Shown: positions 16,534 to 25,393, numbered from the stretch's first letter. The stretch: DNA of 64,000 bases from Deltaproteobacteria bacterium (GCA_006226375.1 SBHC01000079.1:62001-126000), one strand, 5' to 3'. Notes: generated by a model not told the origin, from the letters alone. Numbers and translations are program-made.

Positions 16534-18897
16534 TCAGGGGAAACAATAATTGACGGAGGTGTTGCACTGAAGGCCTGTGGGGCAGGATGTGCAGGGGAAG
16601 AGGCAGGCGCTCTGTGTCGCGTTGATCTGGACGCAGGTAGAGCCTGAGGGAGAAGAAGGACAAGCCACCGATGACGTGCAATCCACGGTGCAGAATCCAT
16701 TGGTTGCGTTCTGGAGGCCCAAACATGTAAGGCCACGTTGGCATCGTTCGGCGGGAACGCTTGGGTTGCACTTTTTGCCAAAAGTGAGGGGACCTGGAAT
16801 GGGATCCGGGTAACAAGCCTTGGTTCCAAGGTTGCTGTCCTGAATGCAGGAGTGGTAAGCGTAGCTGCAGTTGGCGTTGGAGGTACAGCCCGTTTGCAGG
16901 CAGGCTCCTCCTCCTCCGCTTAAGGAGATACAGGTGAAGCCAGAGCCACAGCTTGTTGGACTCCCTGCCGTGCAGTTTTTCAGGCAGATGGAAGGAAAGC
17001 CTGTTCCAAAGGTGACGCAAGTTAAGTTCGACCCACAAAGAACAGGTGTGGAAGCGGAGGGGTTGCACTCTTGACCTTCGGTTGCCGTTTGCGAAGGCTT
17101 GCAAACACCGCCAGCGCAGACATTCCCTGACACACACACCACACTTTTGGTCACATCACATGACGTACCGGATGCAGCTTCTTTGATACACACCGAGATC
17201 GTGTTGCCTTGTTGGTCTTGGGCAAAGGCGAGGCACTTGGTTCGGCCGTCGCCGTTGGAAGAGCAAACCCCGGCAGAGCTGGAGCAGTCCTGGAAACAAG
17301 TACCGGAAGCCTGACCTTGAAAGCCAATGCAAACGAGGCCAGTTCCACAATCGGTGTTGCTTTGACAGGACTTGTGAAGATTGCCGGCGCTCTGGCAGTT
17401 TTCGTCGGTCTGACCGTTGCAGTTGTTGTCCTTGCCGTCGTTGCAAAGCTCGCTACTGGTCGGCTGAATTTCGCCAACGCAGCTTCCCCAGGTTCCATTC
17501 TGGCACGTTTGCAGACCGCTCTTGCAGACGCCAACGCCGGAAGTTCCAGAAGGTCCGTTGTAACACTGTTGGGTCTGCCCGTTCTGACAACCACAGCCAT
17601 CATCGACCTGCCCGTTGCAGTCGTCGTCGATGTTGTTGTTGCACGTTTCGGACGATTTGGGCGTCACTTCACCTGTGCAGTTCCCCCACTGACCGTTTTG
17701 ACAGGTCCGAATCCCAGCCCGACAAGGCGTGTTGCATCGGTACGATCCATCCGGTTGTTTGGAACATCCAGCAGAGCCAGAGAAGCAGACTTCCTGATCG
17801 CCGCTTCGACAAGCCCCGCAGTTTTCGTCGGTTTGCCCGTTGCAGTTGTTGTCGAGCTTGTCGTCGCACTTTTCAGAGCCGGGAGTCACCGCTCCAACGC
17901 ACTGCCCCGACCACTGACCGCCCTGGCATTGCTCTACGCCAGCTTTGCAAATGCCGACGCCTTGTGTCCCAGCTGGTCCATTGTAGCAAGTTCGCGTCTT
18001 GCCGTCCTGGCAGGCGGACTGGCACTGAGGGTTGTCATCCACTTGACCGTTGCAGTCGTTGTCTTTGTTGTCACACTGCTCCGCGGAGGGTTTGACTTCG
18101 TTGATGCACAGGCTCCACTGGCCGTTTTGGCAGGTTTGGTTGCCGTCTTTGCACTCACCGATGCTCTTGGTGTTGGGAGGTCCTGTGTAGCAAGAGCGGG
18201 TGTCACCGGCAGAGCAAGGTCCACAACCTTCATCCACCTGACCGTTGCAGTTGTTGTCTTGTTTGTCGTCGCAGACTTCTTTGGAGGTTGGAGTGGTTTG
18301 TCCGTCGCATTGCCCCGACCAGGCACCGCTTACGCAAGACTCTGTTCCCTTCCGACATACACCGATATCCTGGGTTCCTGTGGGTCCAGTGTAGCAGGGT
18401 CGAGTTTGTCCATCCTGGCAATCAGCCTGACACTTGGAGTCATCATCGACTTGCCCGTTGCAGTCGTCATCGAGCTGGTTGCAGACTTCCTGAACAGGAA
18501 GAATTTGACCCACGCAAGCGGACCACCGCCGGCTCTGACAGGTCTGTGTTCCCCCGCGGCAGATCCCCACGTTCATGGTTCCGCCGGGTCCTTCAAAGCA
18601 CTGACGCTGGGCACCTTCTTCGCATTCAACCTTGACGCAGCTTGCAGCGAGACAAGTTTCATCAGCCCCACAATCGGACGCTGCGCTGCAAGGCTTGTCG
18701 AGTAGATTGGTTGTACACACACCCGCTTTGCAGATCTTATCATCGGGGCAATCGGAGTCAAACCGACAATCCCCTTGGCTACAAGCCAATCCAAGAAGGA
18801 CCAACGTCAGGACCGTTGAACCAAGCCAGGCCAATCTCCAAAAAAGAGGAGTGCCTCTTCGCGTTTTGTGGTTCACCCCAAGAGAAAAACACAACAT
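16534..18897 (-). CDS. Large Cys-rich lipoprotein with six MopE-like modules
   Basis: A protein of 787 residues. A signal peptide ends in the lipobox LVLLGLAC, so the mature protein should be lipid-anchored. Residues about 95-520 are six modules of roughly 65-75 residues, each running from a GxTRxCYxGPxGT-type segment through CxxGxW to a CDDxxDNNCNGQVDExC motif. The DxDxDC motif resembles the putative metal-binding motif named after MopE, frequent in myxobacterial and planctomycete surface proteins. The C-terminal third has different Cys clusters of the EGF or dickkopf type. Probable role: calcium- or metal-stabilised surface protein; no enzyme domain seen. ATG at 18897 has GGTGG 9 nt upstream. 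Confidence 0.82.
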   Translation of the reverse strand: MLCFSLGVNHKTRRGTPLFWRLAWLGSTVLTLVLLGLACSQGDCRFDSDCPDDKICKAGVCTTNLLDKPCSAASDCGADETCLAASCVKVECEEGAQRQCFEGPGGTMNVGICRGGTQTCQSRRWSACVGQILPVQEVCNQLDDDCNGQVDDDSKCQADCQDGQTRPCYTGPTGTQDIGVCRKGTESCVSGAWSGQCDGQTTPTSKEVCDDKQDNNCNGQVDEGCGPCSAGDTRSCYTGPPNTKSIGECKDGNQTCQNGQWSLCINEVKPSAEQCDNKDNDCNGQVDDNPQCQSACQDGKTRTCYNGPAGTQGVGICKAGVEQCQGGQWSGQCVGAVTPGSEKCDDKLDNNCNGQTDENCGACRSGDQEVCFSGSAGCSKQPDGSYRCNTPCRAGIRTCQNGQWGNCTGEVTPKSSETCNNNIDDDCNGQVDDGCGCQNGQTQQCYNGPSGTSGVGVCKSGLQTCQNGTWGSCVGEIQPTSSELCNDGKDNNCNGQTDENCQSAGNLHKSCQSNTDCGTGLVCIGFQGQASGTCFQDCSSSAGVCSSNGDGRTKCLAFAQDQQGNTISVCIKEAASGTSCDVTKSVVCVSGNVCAGGVCKPSQTATEGQECNPSASTPVLCGSNLTCVTFGTGFPSICLKNCTAGSPTSCGSGFTCISLSGGGGACLQTGCTSNANCSYAYHSCIQDSNLGTKACYPDPIPGPLTFGKKCNPSVPAERCQRGLTCLGLQNATNGFCTVDCTSSVACPSSPSGSTCVQINATQSACLFPCTSCPTGLQCNTSVNYCFP
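17390..18618 (-). repeat. Tandem protein-coding repeats (six MopE-like modules)
   Basis: Six imperfect repeats of about 200 bases encode the Cys-rich modules of the lipoprotein. The motif variants are LDDDCNGQVDD, QDNNCNGQVDE, KDNDCNGQVDD, LDNNCNGQTDE, IDDDCNGQVDD and KDNNCNGQTDE. The long open frame on the opposite strand is a by-product of this periodicity. Confidence 0.85.
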
Positions 18898-19061
18898 TTG
18901 ATAGTTCCACCATTCTTGCAACACAGACCAAAGAGTCACTGACGTCACTCCAACCCCAAGATAACGTGGGGCATCTTTGGGAGCAAGCCGTCCTCTTGTT
19001 CACAAGGTACAACGACCCAATATGTTATCGACACAACCGAGGAAAAAGTTGCGTTGACGCC

Positions 19062-19532
19062 TCACACACGCTCGGAGGTGTGACGACAACGCGGGTAACC
19101 CTGAAGTTCAGCGAACGAAAGGATCTTTTGGCAGTTCGTCACAAACAAAGCCAGCGGCTCGGAAGGTTGCTCCGCAAGCCATTGTTTGCCGGCTGCCTCA
19201 AACAGAGTCATGGACGACACCAACTTCAGCGCGTCGATGTTGGAGCCCATCAACGTGGGGAGCGGAACACCGTCCCTCAGTTGGCTCGCCACAACCTGGG
19301 TGATCTCCATAAGGTTGGGACCCAGTTCCTCATCTTGCAGGTAGGCGATCGCCTCGTCCCTACCTTCCAAGGCGCACCGCTGGGCCATCGGCGATCGGCC
19401 CAAGCCCTCAATTTGCGGGAAGATGTACCAGACCCAATGGCTGGTTTTCCGCCCACTCTCCATCTCAGCCAGGGCCTGAGCATAACCCCCATGACCTTTT
19501 TTCTGCGCCATACGAAAATGTTCAAATGACAT
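19062..19532 (-). CDS. DUF1810 family protein
   Basis: A cytoplasmic protein of 156 residues matching the DUF1810 layout. F.maQ..gYaqALaEmesGrKtSHWvWYIFPQi opens the domain, followed by GLGRSPMAQRCAL and the YLqdeeLGPnLmeitq segment. DUF1810 proteins are small, helical and of unknown biochemical function; I do not assign one. ATG at 19532 has AAAGGGA 9 nt upstream and gives the usual family length; the longer frame to 19664 adds a non-conserved stretch overlapping the next promoter. It is divergent from the methyltransferase at 19682. Confidence 0.85.
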   Translation of the reverse strand: MSFEHFRMAQKKGHGGYAQALAEMESGRKTSHWVWYIFPQIEGLGRSPMAQRCALEGRDEAIAYLQDEELGPNLMEITQVVASQLRDGVPLPTLMGSNIDALKLVSSMTLFEAAGKQWLAEQPSEPLALFVTNCQKILSFAELQGYPRCRHTSERV

Positions 19533-19681
19533 CGCGACAATCCCTTTGCAAGTGAAGCCAAACCCACCAACCCGCTCATTGTAGCAGAAACAAGAGAGAC
19601 TGCCTGTAACAAAAAGAACCCTCACAACCCAACGAGATCGTGTATGCTGGAAGGAGCGGAACATACAGGAGAATGGTAACC

Positions 19682-20296
19682 ATGACCCAACCCACCAAGC
19701 CTCACCCTGGACACCCTTTTGTAGCCCGAATCATCGATGGTGCGATGTGGCCGTTGCGACGACTGCGCCGAAAGGTGGTCTCGCAAGCGGAAGGAGCCGT
19801 TCTGGAGGTGGGAGTGGGAACAGGACTCAACTTCCCTTGCTACGGAGAGATTGAGTCTCTGCACGGGGTCGAGCCTGATCCCTACATGTTGGAACGAGCC
19901 AACCGCAGGGGACAAGGTTTGCCTTATCCTGTCGATCTTATCGCCGTGGGGGGTGAGTCCATGCCGTATGACGACCAAACCTTTGACACCGTGGTCGCCA
20001 CCTGGGTGCTGTGTACGATACCCGAGCCAGAAAAAGCGTTGGCAGAGATGTATCGAGTGCTCAAGCCAGGAGGCCGTTTGTTGTATGTGGAACATACACG
20101 TTCCAAGAATCGCCTTGCCTCCGCCGTCCAGAACGGGCTGAACCCGCTCTGGAAAGCGGTAGCTGGGGGATGCCATCTCAATCGAGACTCGGTCAGCATG
20201 ATTCACCAGGCCGGCTTCTCGGACGTTACCGTCAAACCTTCGGGAGGAGAGAGCTGGACCATTTTCCCGATGTACCGGGGTATTGCAACCAAGTAA
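19682..20296 (+). CDS. Class I SAM-dependent methyltransferase (type 11)
   Basis: A protein of 204 residues with a Rossmann methyltransferase domain. Motif I is VLEVGVGTGLNFP (about residues 41-53) and the acidic loop is VEPDPYM. Motif II is FDTVVATWVLCTI and motif III is RVLKPGGRLLYVEH. The C-terminal GGCHLNRDSVSMIHQAGF resembles the METTL7/phospholipid methyltransferase-like group, so a lipid or quinone substrate is plausible but unproven. ATG at 19682 is preferred to ATG 19673 because AGGAG lies 9-10 nt upstream of the former and abuts the latter. Confidence 0.88.
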   Translation: MTQPTKPHPGHPFVARIIDGAMWPLRRLRRKVVSQAEGAVLEVGVGTGLNFPCYGEIESLHGVEPDPYMLERANRRGQGLPYPVDLIAVGGESMPYDDQTFDTVVATWVLCTIPEPEKALAEMYRVLKPGGRLLYVEHTRSKNRLASAVQNGLNPLWKAVAGGCHLNRDSVSMIHQAGFSDVTVKPSGGESWTIFPMYRGIATK

Positions 20297-20345
20297 ATCA
20301 ACTCCCCAAATCTAGGGTCCAACAGGTTCAACAGGATGTATTGTG

Positions 20346-20738
20346 ATGTATGGTATGCGATGGTTTCTTTTGTGCATTCTTCTGGTAAGCTCCCTCGCTT
20401 GGAGCGGTTGTTGCCCGGCGATCGACTGCGGCGCTCCTTTCTATTTGTACGTTACGAACGCCACCAACAAGGAAGCTGTGGATAGCGTCACTGTAAACGG
20501 GGCAACAAGCTCATCCATCAAATGCGACAAGCAAGGCAGTTCGACTTATTGCAGCGCAGTGGATGTATCAGGACAAGACCTCACAATTACCGTCTCGGCC
20601 CCTGGCTTTAAGGACCAAAAGATAGAGCTCAAATACCAAAAAGCCTCTGGGATCTGCGGAGGTTGCCCAGGCTACAAAGCTTATGCGACGGACGGAAAAG
20701 AGCGAACAGGCAACGCCATCTCCCTTCAACCTGAATAA
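20346..20738 (+). CDS. Small lipoprotein with a carboxypeptidase-regulatory-like fold
   Basis: A protein of 130 residues. A signal peptide ends in the lipobox LAWSGC. The mature part contains several Cys pairs and a pattern YLYVTNATNKEAVDSVTVNG...ITVSAPGFKDQKIEL that resembles Cna-B/carboxypeptidase-regulatory beta-sandwich domains. No enzyme motif is visible. ATG at 20346 has AGGA 9 nt upstream. It follows the methyltransferase by 49 nt on the same strand. Function is not known; likely an envelope-anchored structural or binding protein. Confidence 0.75.
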   Translation: MYGMRWFLLCILLVSSLAWSGCCPAIDCGAPFYLYVTNATNKEAVDSVTVNGATSSSIKCDKQGSSTYCSAVDVSGQDLTITVSAPGFKDQKIELKYQKASGICGGCPGYKAYATDGKERTGNAISLQPE

Positions 20739-20764
20739 GAAATCGTCGACAACGAGGCCCGCCC

Positions 20765-20878
20765 ATGCTTGCGTTTTTTCTCAAAGTGTTGGGTGCAGCC
20801 TTGGGCTATGTGGGTTTTTCTACCATGTCTATCGAGCCTTTCAACTCATGGCTAGCGAAATCCCAAGCGACACAATAA
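20765..20878 (+). CDS. Possible 37-residue hydrophobic peptide
   Basis: An ATG at 20765 opens a frame of 37 codons beginning MLAFFLKVLGAALGYVGFST and ending at TAA 20876-20878. The first 20 residues are hydrophobic and could cross the membrane. It lies between two same-strand genes, 26 nt after the lipoprotein stop and 33 nt before the next ATG, so it would fit as a small operon member. There is no strong ribosome site, and such a short frame can occur by chance. Confidence 0.25.
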   Translation: MLAFFLKVLGAALGYVGFSTMSIEPFNSWLAKSQATQ

Positions 20879-20911
20879 GCAACCAGACCACCGATACACG
20901 TAGGATTCGCG

Positions 20912-21514
20912 ATGTCCTCCTTTTTGTTTGAGCAGCCCTTACGACTTCTCTTTACCTGCCTCTTTCTCCTCGGTATCTCCGGGGTTATTTCTTGGGTCTC
21001 ACAGCTCCAACTGTGGCGACGCATTACCCTGGCAGGCATCGTAGTCACCGCGCTCCTTTTCACGCTGAATGTAAAGGTGGAAACAGAACAAGAGGAAATG
21101 AGGGGCTTTGTGGGTATGCTCTTCCAGCAAGTCACACAGCAACGCTTGGGAGGACTGCTCGACCTGGTGGACCCTGGGTACAACTACGATGAAGTCACCT
21201 ACGAGATGCTGGTCACCGCCATCACAACCCGATGGAAACGATACAGCTTCACGAGCTTTCAGTTGCGAAAGTGGTCGTACGAGAAGAGAGAGAAAGGGAC
21301 CTACGACATTCAGTTTGCTTGCAAGGCCTGGATATCGTTCGGTGATGGAGGCTCATATCCCATAGAGAAGACGGAGTGGAGGTTGCGAATCCGCCGCACC
21401 GAAGGAAAGAAAGTGAAGTGGCAGATCGAGCAAATCGAACCCATTGAGTTGACTCTTCCGCTCATGGAATCGGGCGACTTGTCGCTCAAAAGGTTGCTAC
21501 GAACGTATCGTTAA
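20912..21514 (+). CDS. Membrane-anchored protein of unknown function
   Basis: A protein of 200 residues. Two hydrophobic segments at about 9-28 and 35-52 precede a soluble domain of about 145 residues. This domain (LLDLVDPGYNYDEVTYEMLV..., then alternating strands such as YSFTSFQLRKWSYEK and GTYDIQFACKAWISF) has a helix-then-curved-sheet pattern reminiscent of NTF2-like/SnoaL folds, a weak guess. No catalytic motif is evident. TAGGA lies 7 nt before the ATG. Its TAA overlaps tail to tail with the convergent gene at 21511-21514. Confidence 0.75.
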   Translation: MSSFLFEQPLRLLFTCLFLLGISGVISWVSQLQLWRRITLAGIVVTALLFTLNVKVETEQEEMRGFVGMLFQQVTQQRLGGLLDLVDPGYNYDEVTYEMLVTAITTRWKRYSFTSFQLRKWSYEKREKGTYDIQFACKAWISFGDGGSYPIEKTEWRLRIRRTEGKKVKWQIEQIEPIELTLPLMESGDLSLKRLLRTYR

Positions 21515-22083
21515 CATTGACGTTTACGCCAAGCTTTCACCATCTGGGCTTTGAGTCGATGCCAGGCGTGGGGACATCCAGGCTCCACCCAGTCGAAGCC
21601 CACACGCTCCCAATCAGGATCGTGAGGGTCACAACCGAGAGAAGCAATCATTCCCTCTCCAGCCACCAAGCAGTGTGTCTTGTAAGAGAACAAGTAGCCC
21701 CCTTCTTGGTCACGGAACGCTTTCGCGGCCTCGTAGTTGGGGAACCAATGGTTGAGGAATCCACAGGGAGAACCAAAGAAGGTCTCCCAATCCGGTTCAT
21801 CTGCTTTCTCCCCCTCCCCTTCCTTCGCATCCAAATGACGCTTCAAAGCAACCCACGAAGCAAAGCCTGCTTCTTTCGCAACCACTTGCAACAGATGCTT
21901 GTGCTGGATCTGGTCCAACCTATCGGATGTTAGGGAAGAAAGGTCTGAGAACTGTTTGAGAATCGCCAAGCGCTGGAATGCCGCCTGTTGTGTGCTCGGC
22001 TCCTCGCTGGAGAGGTCTCGTTGCAACAAGTTGGCCTGACGTTTGTAGGAGGAAAGGGACAGATGTGGTTGTTCTGAAGACAT
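21511..22083 (-). CDS. Hypothetical cytoplasmic protein
   Basis: A protein of 190 residues that I do not recognise with confidence. The N-terminal half is helical and charged, ending in AGFASWVALKRHLD, a phrase resembling the segment that often precedes ankyrin repeats in some bacterial proteins. The C-terminal half (GFLNHWFPNYEAAKAFRDQEGGYLFSYK... GCDPHDPDWERVGFDW) is rich in aromatics and acidic residues and may form a small sheet. No signal peptide or membrane segment. ATG at 22083 has AAGGAG 9 nt upstream, clearly better than the longer in-frame extension. Its stop shares bases with the convergent gene's stop. Confidence 0.72.
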   Translation of the reverse strand: MSSEQPHLSLSSYKRQANLLQRDLSSEEPSTQQAAFQRLAILKQFSDLSSLTSDRLDQIQHKHLLQVVAKEAGFASWVALKRHLDAKEGEGEKADEPDWETFFGSPCGFLNHWFPNYEAAKAFRDQEGGYLFSYKTHCLVAGEGMIASLGCDPHDPDWERVGFDWVEPGCPHAWHRLKAQMVKAWRKRQC

Positions 22084-22385
22084 AGAACGACTCCTTCGCT
22101 GAATGATGTCGTTGTCCCAACCGCTCCGACTGCAAAAGAGTTGCATAGAAAGGGTACGTGAGAGGGTGAGCCTGGCTCTTTCGTGGGAGCAGGCGCCCCA
22201 ATGCACCTGCGATACCACTACCCTACGATCTTCATGCCCTAAGGTTCAAGAAAAAGAACACACACGAACAAGTCTTGTTGGTGTGAACCAAGCTTACCCT
22301 CTTGCTTTTCGCGTTGTCGAGAGCGCGCTTCGCCTTCCTTGGCCGACCCATCCAATCCAACAAACACATCACTTTGTCAGGTCAG
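22084..22385. other. Non-coding spacer (302 bases)
   Basis: This stretch lies between the antiporter stop and the start of the next minus-strand gene. It contains one hairpin followed by a U-rich run on the minus strand, listed as a terminator; the rest shows no convincing gene or RNA. The promoter of the gene starting at 22083 should lie here. Confidence 0.5.
22242..22286 (-). terminator. Candidate rho-independent terminator after the antiporter gene
   Basis: On the minus strand CACACCAACAA pairs with TTGTTCGTGTG (one mismatch) around a 3-nt loop, then TGTTCTTTTTCTTG follows. The hairpin spans 22261-22285 and lies about 100 nt downstream of the antiporter stop. The stem is moderately GC-rich and the T-run is interrupted, so strength is uncertain. 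Confidence 0.5.
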
Positions 22386-23555
22386 CTATACAGCCTGCGC
22401 TTCCGATTGCAACCAACGGATCGAAAGTTGACACATTTTCACCCAAAGTGGTGTCAGTAAGATCGTAAAGCTGATGGTAAGGACCGTCAGTTGGTAGGCG
22501 TAAGGGCTGATAATTTTGGCCTTGTAACCCACAGCCGCAAGCACAAAGCTGAACTCGCCAATTTGCGACAGAAGCGCTGCAGCCACAAGGCTGTCTTCCC
22601 AGCTTCGCCCCAACGCCCGCAGGATCAAGAGATTGATTAGGGTGTTCACGCCAAACGCCACAGCAACCAACAAACCAATGGTAGTCCACTCTTTGAAAAG
22701 AAAGGGCAAGTCAACCAACAAGCCAATGGAGACAAAGAACACTGCGACAAAGACAATGCGGAATGGAACCAAGGAGTGATGGAACCAGTTGGTGGCCTTA
22801 AGAGACGATATGATCATCCCAGCGACAAAGGCACCAAGGGCTGTCGAAAGACCAAAGACTCCGCTCACATAAGCCAGACCAAGCGAGAAGGATAGAGCAG
22901 CAATCACTTGCAGTTCTTTGTCTTCGAATACCACGGCAAGCCATGAAACTTTGACGCTTCGGGCCGCAGCTGCAAGCCACAACAAACCCAACAACAACAC
23001 AGCTCCCAAAAGTTGAAGCAAAGGATGGGGTGCGTGACTATGTTCTGGACTGAACAATCCGATGATAAAAAACATAGGAATGACAGCAAGGTCCTGGAAG
23101 ATAAGGATACTGGCGACATCCTTTCCGGTCTGTGACTCAAACGAATATTCTTCTTCCAACAACTTCATCGTCATGGCGGTGCTGCTCAGACTTAATGCAA
23201 ACCCAAGCAGAACGGAACGGGCGATGGGCCATGCAAACATAGAGCCCAACAACATCACAAGCCCGACACTGGCGGCGATTTGGAAAAGGGTTCCGAGAAA
23301 AGCAAACCGCCAACTGGAAAGGAGGGATTCGAGGGATAACTCCATTCCAATAAAGAACAGAAGGAAAACAACACCAAAATGTCCCAATCGTTCGAACAGG
23401 ACTAGATCTTCCGTGATGCCGAGGTATCCCACCAACACCCCAGTCAACAGGTAAGCGATCGGGCTGGGCTGCTTGATCTTTCGAAACAGCATTCCAAAAA
23501 GAAGGGCGAGAAACAAAATCCCCATAAGCATGGGCAAGGCAGGATCCAGATGCAT
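22386..23555 (-). CDS. Monovalent cation:proton antiporter, CPA2 family
   Basis: A membrane protein of 389 residues with about twelve helices in the Na+/H+ exchanger fold. The early stretch LRRKI-type KIKQPSPIAYLLTGVLVGY, the SLSSTAMTMKLLEE region and FQDLAVIPMF are characteristic of KefB/CPA2 members. The discontinuous helix region GAFVAGMIISS is also present. It ends right after the membrane domain, with no TrkA-N or other cytosolic regulatory domain. Likely function is K+ or Na+ exchange against protons. It follows the phosphoesterase by 6 nt and is the last gene of a three-gene operon with bestrophin. Confidence 0.88.
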   Translation of the reverse strand: MHLDPALPMLMGILFLALLFGMLFRKIKQPSPIAYLLTGVLVGYLGITEDLVLFERLGHFGVVFLLFFIGMELSLESLLSSWRFAFLGTLFQIAASVGLVMLLGSMFAWPIARSVLLGFALSLSSTAMTMKLLEEEYSFESQTGKDVASILIFQDLAVIPMFFIIGLFSPEHSHAPHPLLQLLGAVLLLGLLWLAAAARSVKVSWLAVVFEDKELQVIAALSFSLGLAYVSGVFGLSTALGAFVAGMIISSLKATNWFHHSLVPFRIVFVAVFFVSIGLLVDLPFLFKEWTTIGLLVAVAFGVNTLINLLILRALGRSWEDSLVAAALLSQIGEFSFVLAAVGYKAKIISPYAYQLTVLTISFTILLTPLWVKMCQLSIRWLQSEAQAV

Positions 23556-23561
23556 GGCGAC

Positions 23562-24482
23562 TCACGCTCCTATACCTTCAACACTCTCTCGTCGGACCTC
23601 ACCTGTAGATGAGACCCAGACCTCAGCAACGTCCGTGTGTTCGAGATAAACATCCAACGCAATATGATGATGCTGTGCGACACCGTCTTCTTCAAGAATT
23701 CGAGGGACTCGGGCTGCATTCACATACCAAGATCTGTTCTTTCGCGTGGCCCACTCGCGCAGCCGCCCTTTGTGTTTCGTGGGAGAGTGCATGTGACCGG
23801 CCACAACCACCCTGACCTCTTTTCCAATGGACAGGGCGTAATCCACAGCCACACGAAGATCATGGTCTCCCCAATCCGTGGGCTCTGGCGTAAAGTCAGC
23901 ACCCCAAGGAGCGCCAGGTTCACAGCCCAACCCAAACGGACCATGATGCCCCATGAGGATGCAACGGGAGTGAGGGATCTCGTCAATCAACCGGCACAAC
24001 AGCTCCCCCGAGGCTTCCAGGTTCGCCACGCCAAACTCTTGTTGCAGGTAGGGAGCCACATTCAGCCCTCCTCCCATGGAGTGAGGACGTCCAGCGAGCA
24101 AGGCAATGTCACTGTTGGGCAGGGTGTGCCATGAATACCCACACAAGGTGATCGGTTCGAGTGCTTCGCGAAGTTTGCGCACGCGCCGTTGGTGCCCCAG
24201 CGAACCCAAACGAACCATCCAAGGTTTGCGGAGAAACTCTCCAGCGAGCTGAAGCATGGTCAAGGCGTCGTGGTTGCCAGGAATCAGAAACGCTGGCTTC
24301 CCAATGGTCCGAAGATGCCGGGCCACAGCATAGACCTTTCCCAGCCGATACTCCGGTAAGTCTCCCACAAACAAGACCACATCGTAGTCAGAGTTCTGGA
24401 AGAAGCGGACATCCACATCGTCCCAATGAAGATGGATATCACCGACAACTGCGACACGATAAGGCTGCGAAGGGTCGCTCAC
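23562..24482 (-). CDS. Calcineurin-like metallophosphoesterase (TIGR04168-like)
   Basis: A protein of 306 residues with all metallophosphoesterase motifs: GDIHLHWDDVD (about 15-25), VGDL, GNHDAL, MGHHGPFG and AGHMHSP. Two metals would be bound by these Asp, Asn and His residues. The arrangement, including GEVRVVVAGHMH and the long insertion between GNHD and GHHG, resembles the family found in cyanobacteria and plants and called TIGR04168. The substrate is unknown: a phosphodiester or phosphomonoester. Its ATG overlaps the bestrophin stop (ATGA) and its stop is 6 nt before the antiporter, so the three are co-translated. Confidence 0.86.
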   Translation of the reverse strand: MSDPSQPYRVAVVGDIHLHWDDVDVRFFQNSDYDVVLFVGDLPEYRLGKVYAVARHLRTIGKPAFLIPGNHDALTMLQLAGEFLRKPWMVRLGSLGHQRRVRKLREALEPITLCGYSWHTLPNSDIALLAGRPHSMGGGLNVAPYLQQEFGVANLEASGELLCRLIDEIPHSRCILMGHHGPFGLGCEPGAPWGADFTPEPTDWGDHDLRVAVDYALSIGKEVRVVVAGHMHSPTKHKGRLREWATRKNRSWYVNAARVPRILEEDGVAQHHHIALDVYLEHTDVAEVWVSSTGEVRRESVEGIGA

Positions 24483-25393
24483 ATTAAGATTCCTTTGTCG
24501 CTGGGTTGAGTCGCGGGAGCCAGCTCAGTTTCGCCCAATCGCTGGCACAAGTTCCGTTCAATCGTGTTGCTCAAAGCATGAAGAGGCAAAGCGTTGTAAT
24601 ACATATTGAAAGGGTCTTCGAGAACACGACCCACTTCACTGATCAGCATAAACGAAAGACAGACCAACACGTTGATGGGAAGCGTCCAATAACCCAAGTA
24701 AGAAATCACTCCCAAGGGAAACAACATCGCATAGAACCAGATCAATCGCTTGGCGATAAAACCGTATCCACGGGGAACAGGGGTCTTCTTGATGCGTTCA
24801 CAGCCGCCCTGGATATCGAGCAAGGCAGCGATGGTTCGATCCATCGACTGCAACCGAAACTCGTTCAAGTCACCCTGGTTGGCCGCACCAACCAAGGCGT
24901 TGCTTTGACTTTGCAGCAGGGCATGGGTCATGTTGGTTTGACCTTGTAGGGCCTTCTGTTCGTCTTCGGTGAGGTACTGTGTAACTTCTTTGTCCTTCAG
25001 TGGGTCTTGCAAACGAAGCAAGCATCGCAACGTATGAACGTAAGCGATGTGGCGGTGCACAAGCTCTTTTTGGAGTGGTGAAGGAGAGCCATCTTTGTTG
25101 TGGGGAAAGTAAGACAACACCTGCGTCGCAAAATGGCGTGATGAGTTAATCATACGGCCCCAAAGCTTGCGACCTTCCCACCAGCGGTCGTAGCCCGAGT
25201 TTGTTCGAAAGCTCACAAAGATACCCAGCGCAGCCCCGACAACAGCGAGAGGCAAGTTGGGCAACACCACCTTGGTCCAGCCCAACCCTTCGTGAAGATA
25301 CAACACAACTCCTGCACTGAACAGACTGACCAATACAGTCCGCCACTGCCAGTACATCAACGTCAAAAACGAACCTCGTTCAGCAACGATCAT
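24479..25393 (-). CDS. Bestrophin-like anion channel (UPF0187 family)
   Basis: A membrane protein of 304 residues with the bacterial bestrophin layout. SFLTLMYWQWRTVLVSL opens it, and SFRTNSGYDRWWEGRKLWG is the diagnostic stretch after the second helix; a helical cytosolic region and a later helix pair follow. Near the end are the LISEVGRVLEDPFNMYYNALPL residues, typical of the family. Bacterial homologues form pentameric ion channels, chloride- or sodium-selective. It is the first gene of the operon with the phosphoesterase and antiporter, implying a joint role in ion homeostasis, and starts 203 nt from a divergently transcribed kinase. Confidence 0.87.
   Translation of the reverse strand: MIVAERGSFLTLMYWQWRTVLVSLFSAGVVLYLHEGLGWTKVVLPNLPLAVVGAALGIFVSFRTNSGYDRWWEGRKLWGRMINSSRHFATQVLSYFPHNKDGSPSPLQKELVHRHIAYVHTLRCLLRLQDPLKDKEVTQYLTEDEQKALQGQTNMTHALLQSQSNALVGAANQGDLNEFRLQSMDRTIAALLDIQGGCERIKKTPVPRGYGFIAKRLIWFYAMLFPLGVISYLGYWTLPINVLVCLSFMLISEVGRVLEDPFNMYYNALPLHALSNTIERNLCQRLGETELAPATQPSDKGILM

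Noticed and set aside
17209..18705. 498-codon open frame on the plus strand
   Set aside because: It is antisense to the MopE-like lipoprotein; its length comes from the repeated GC-rich codons. The translation is a monotone Val/Ala/Leu-rich product without motifs.
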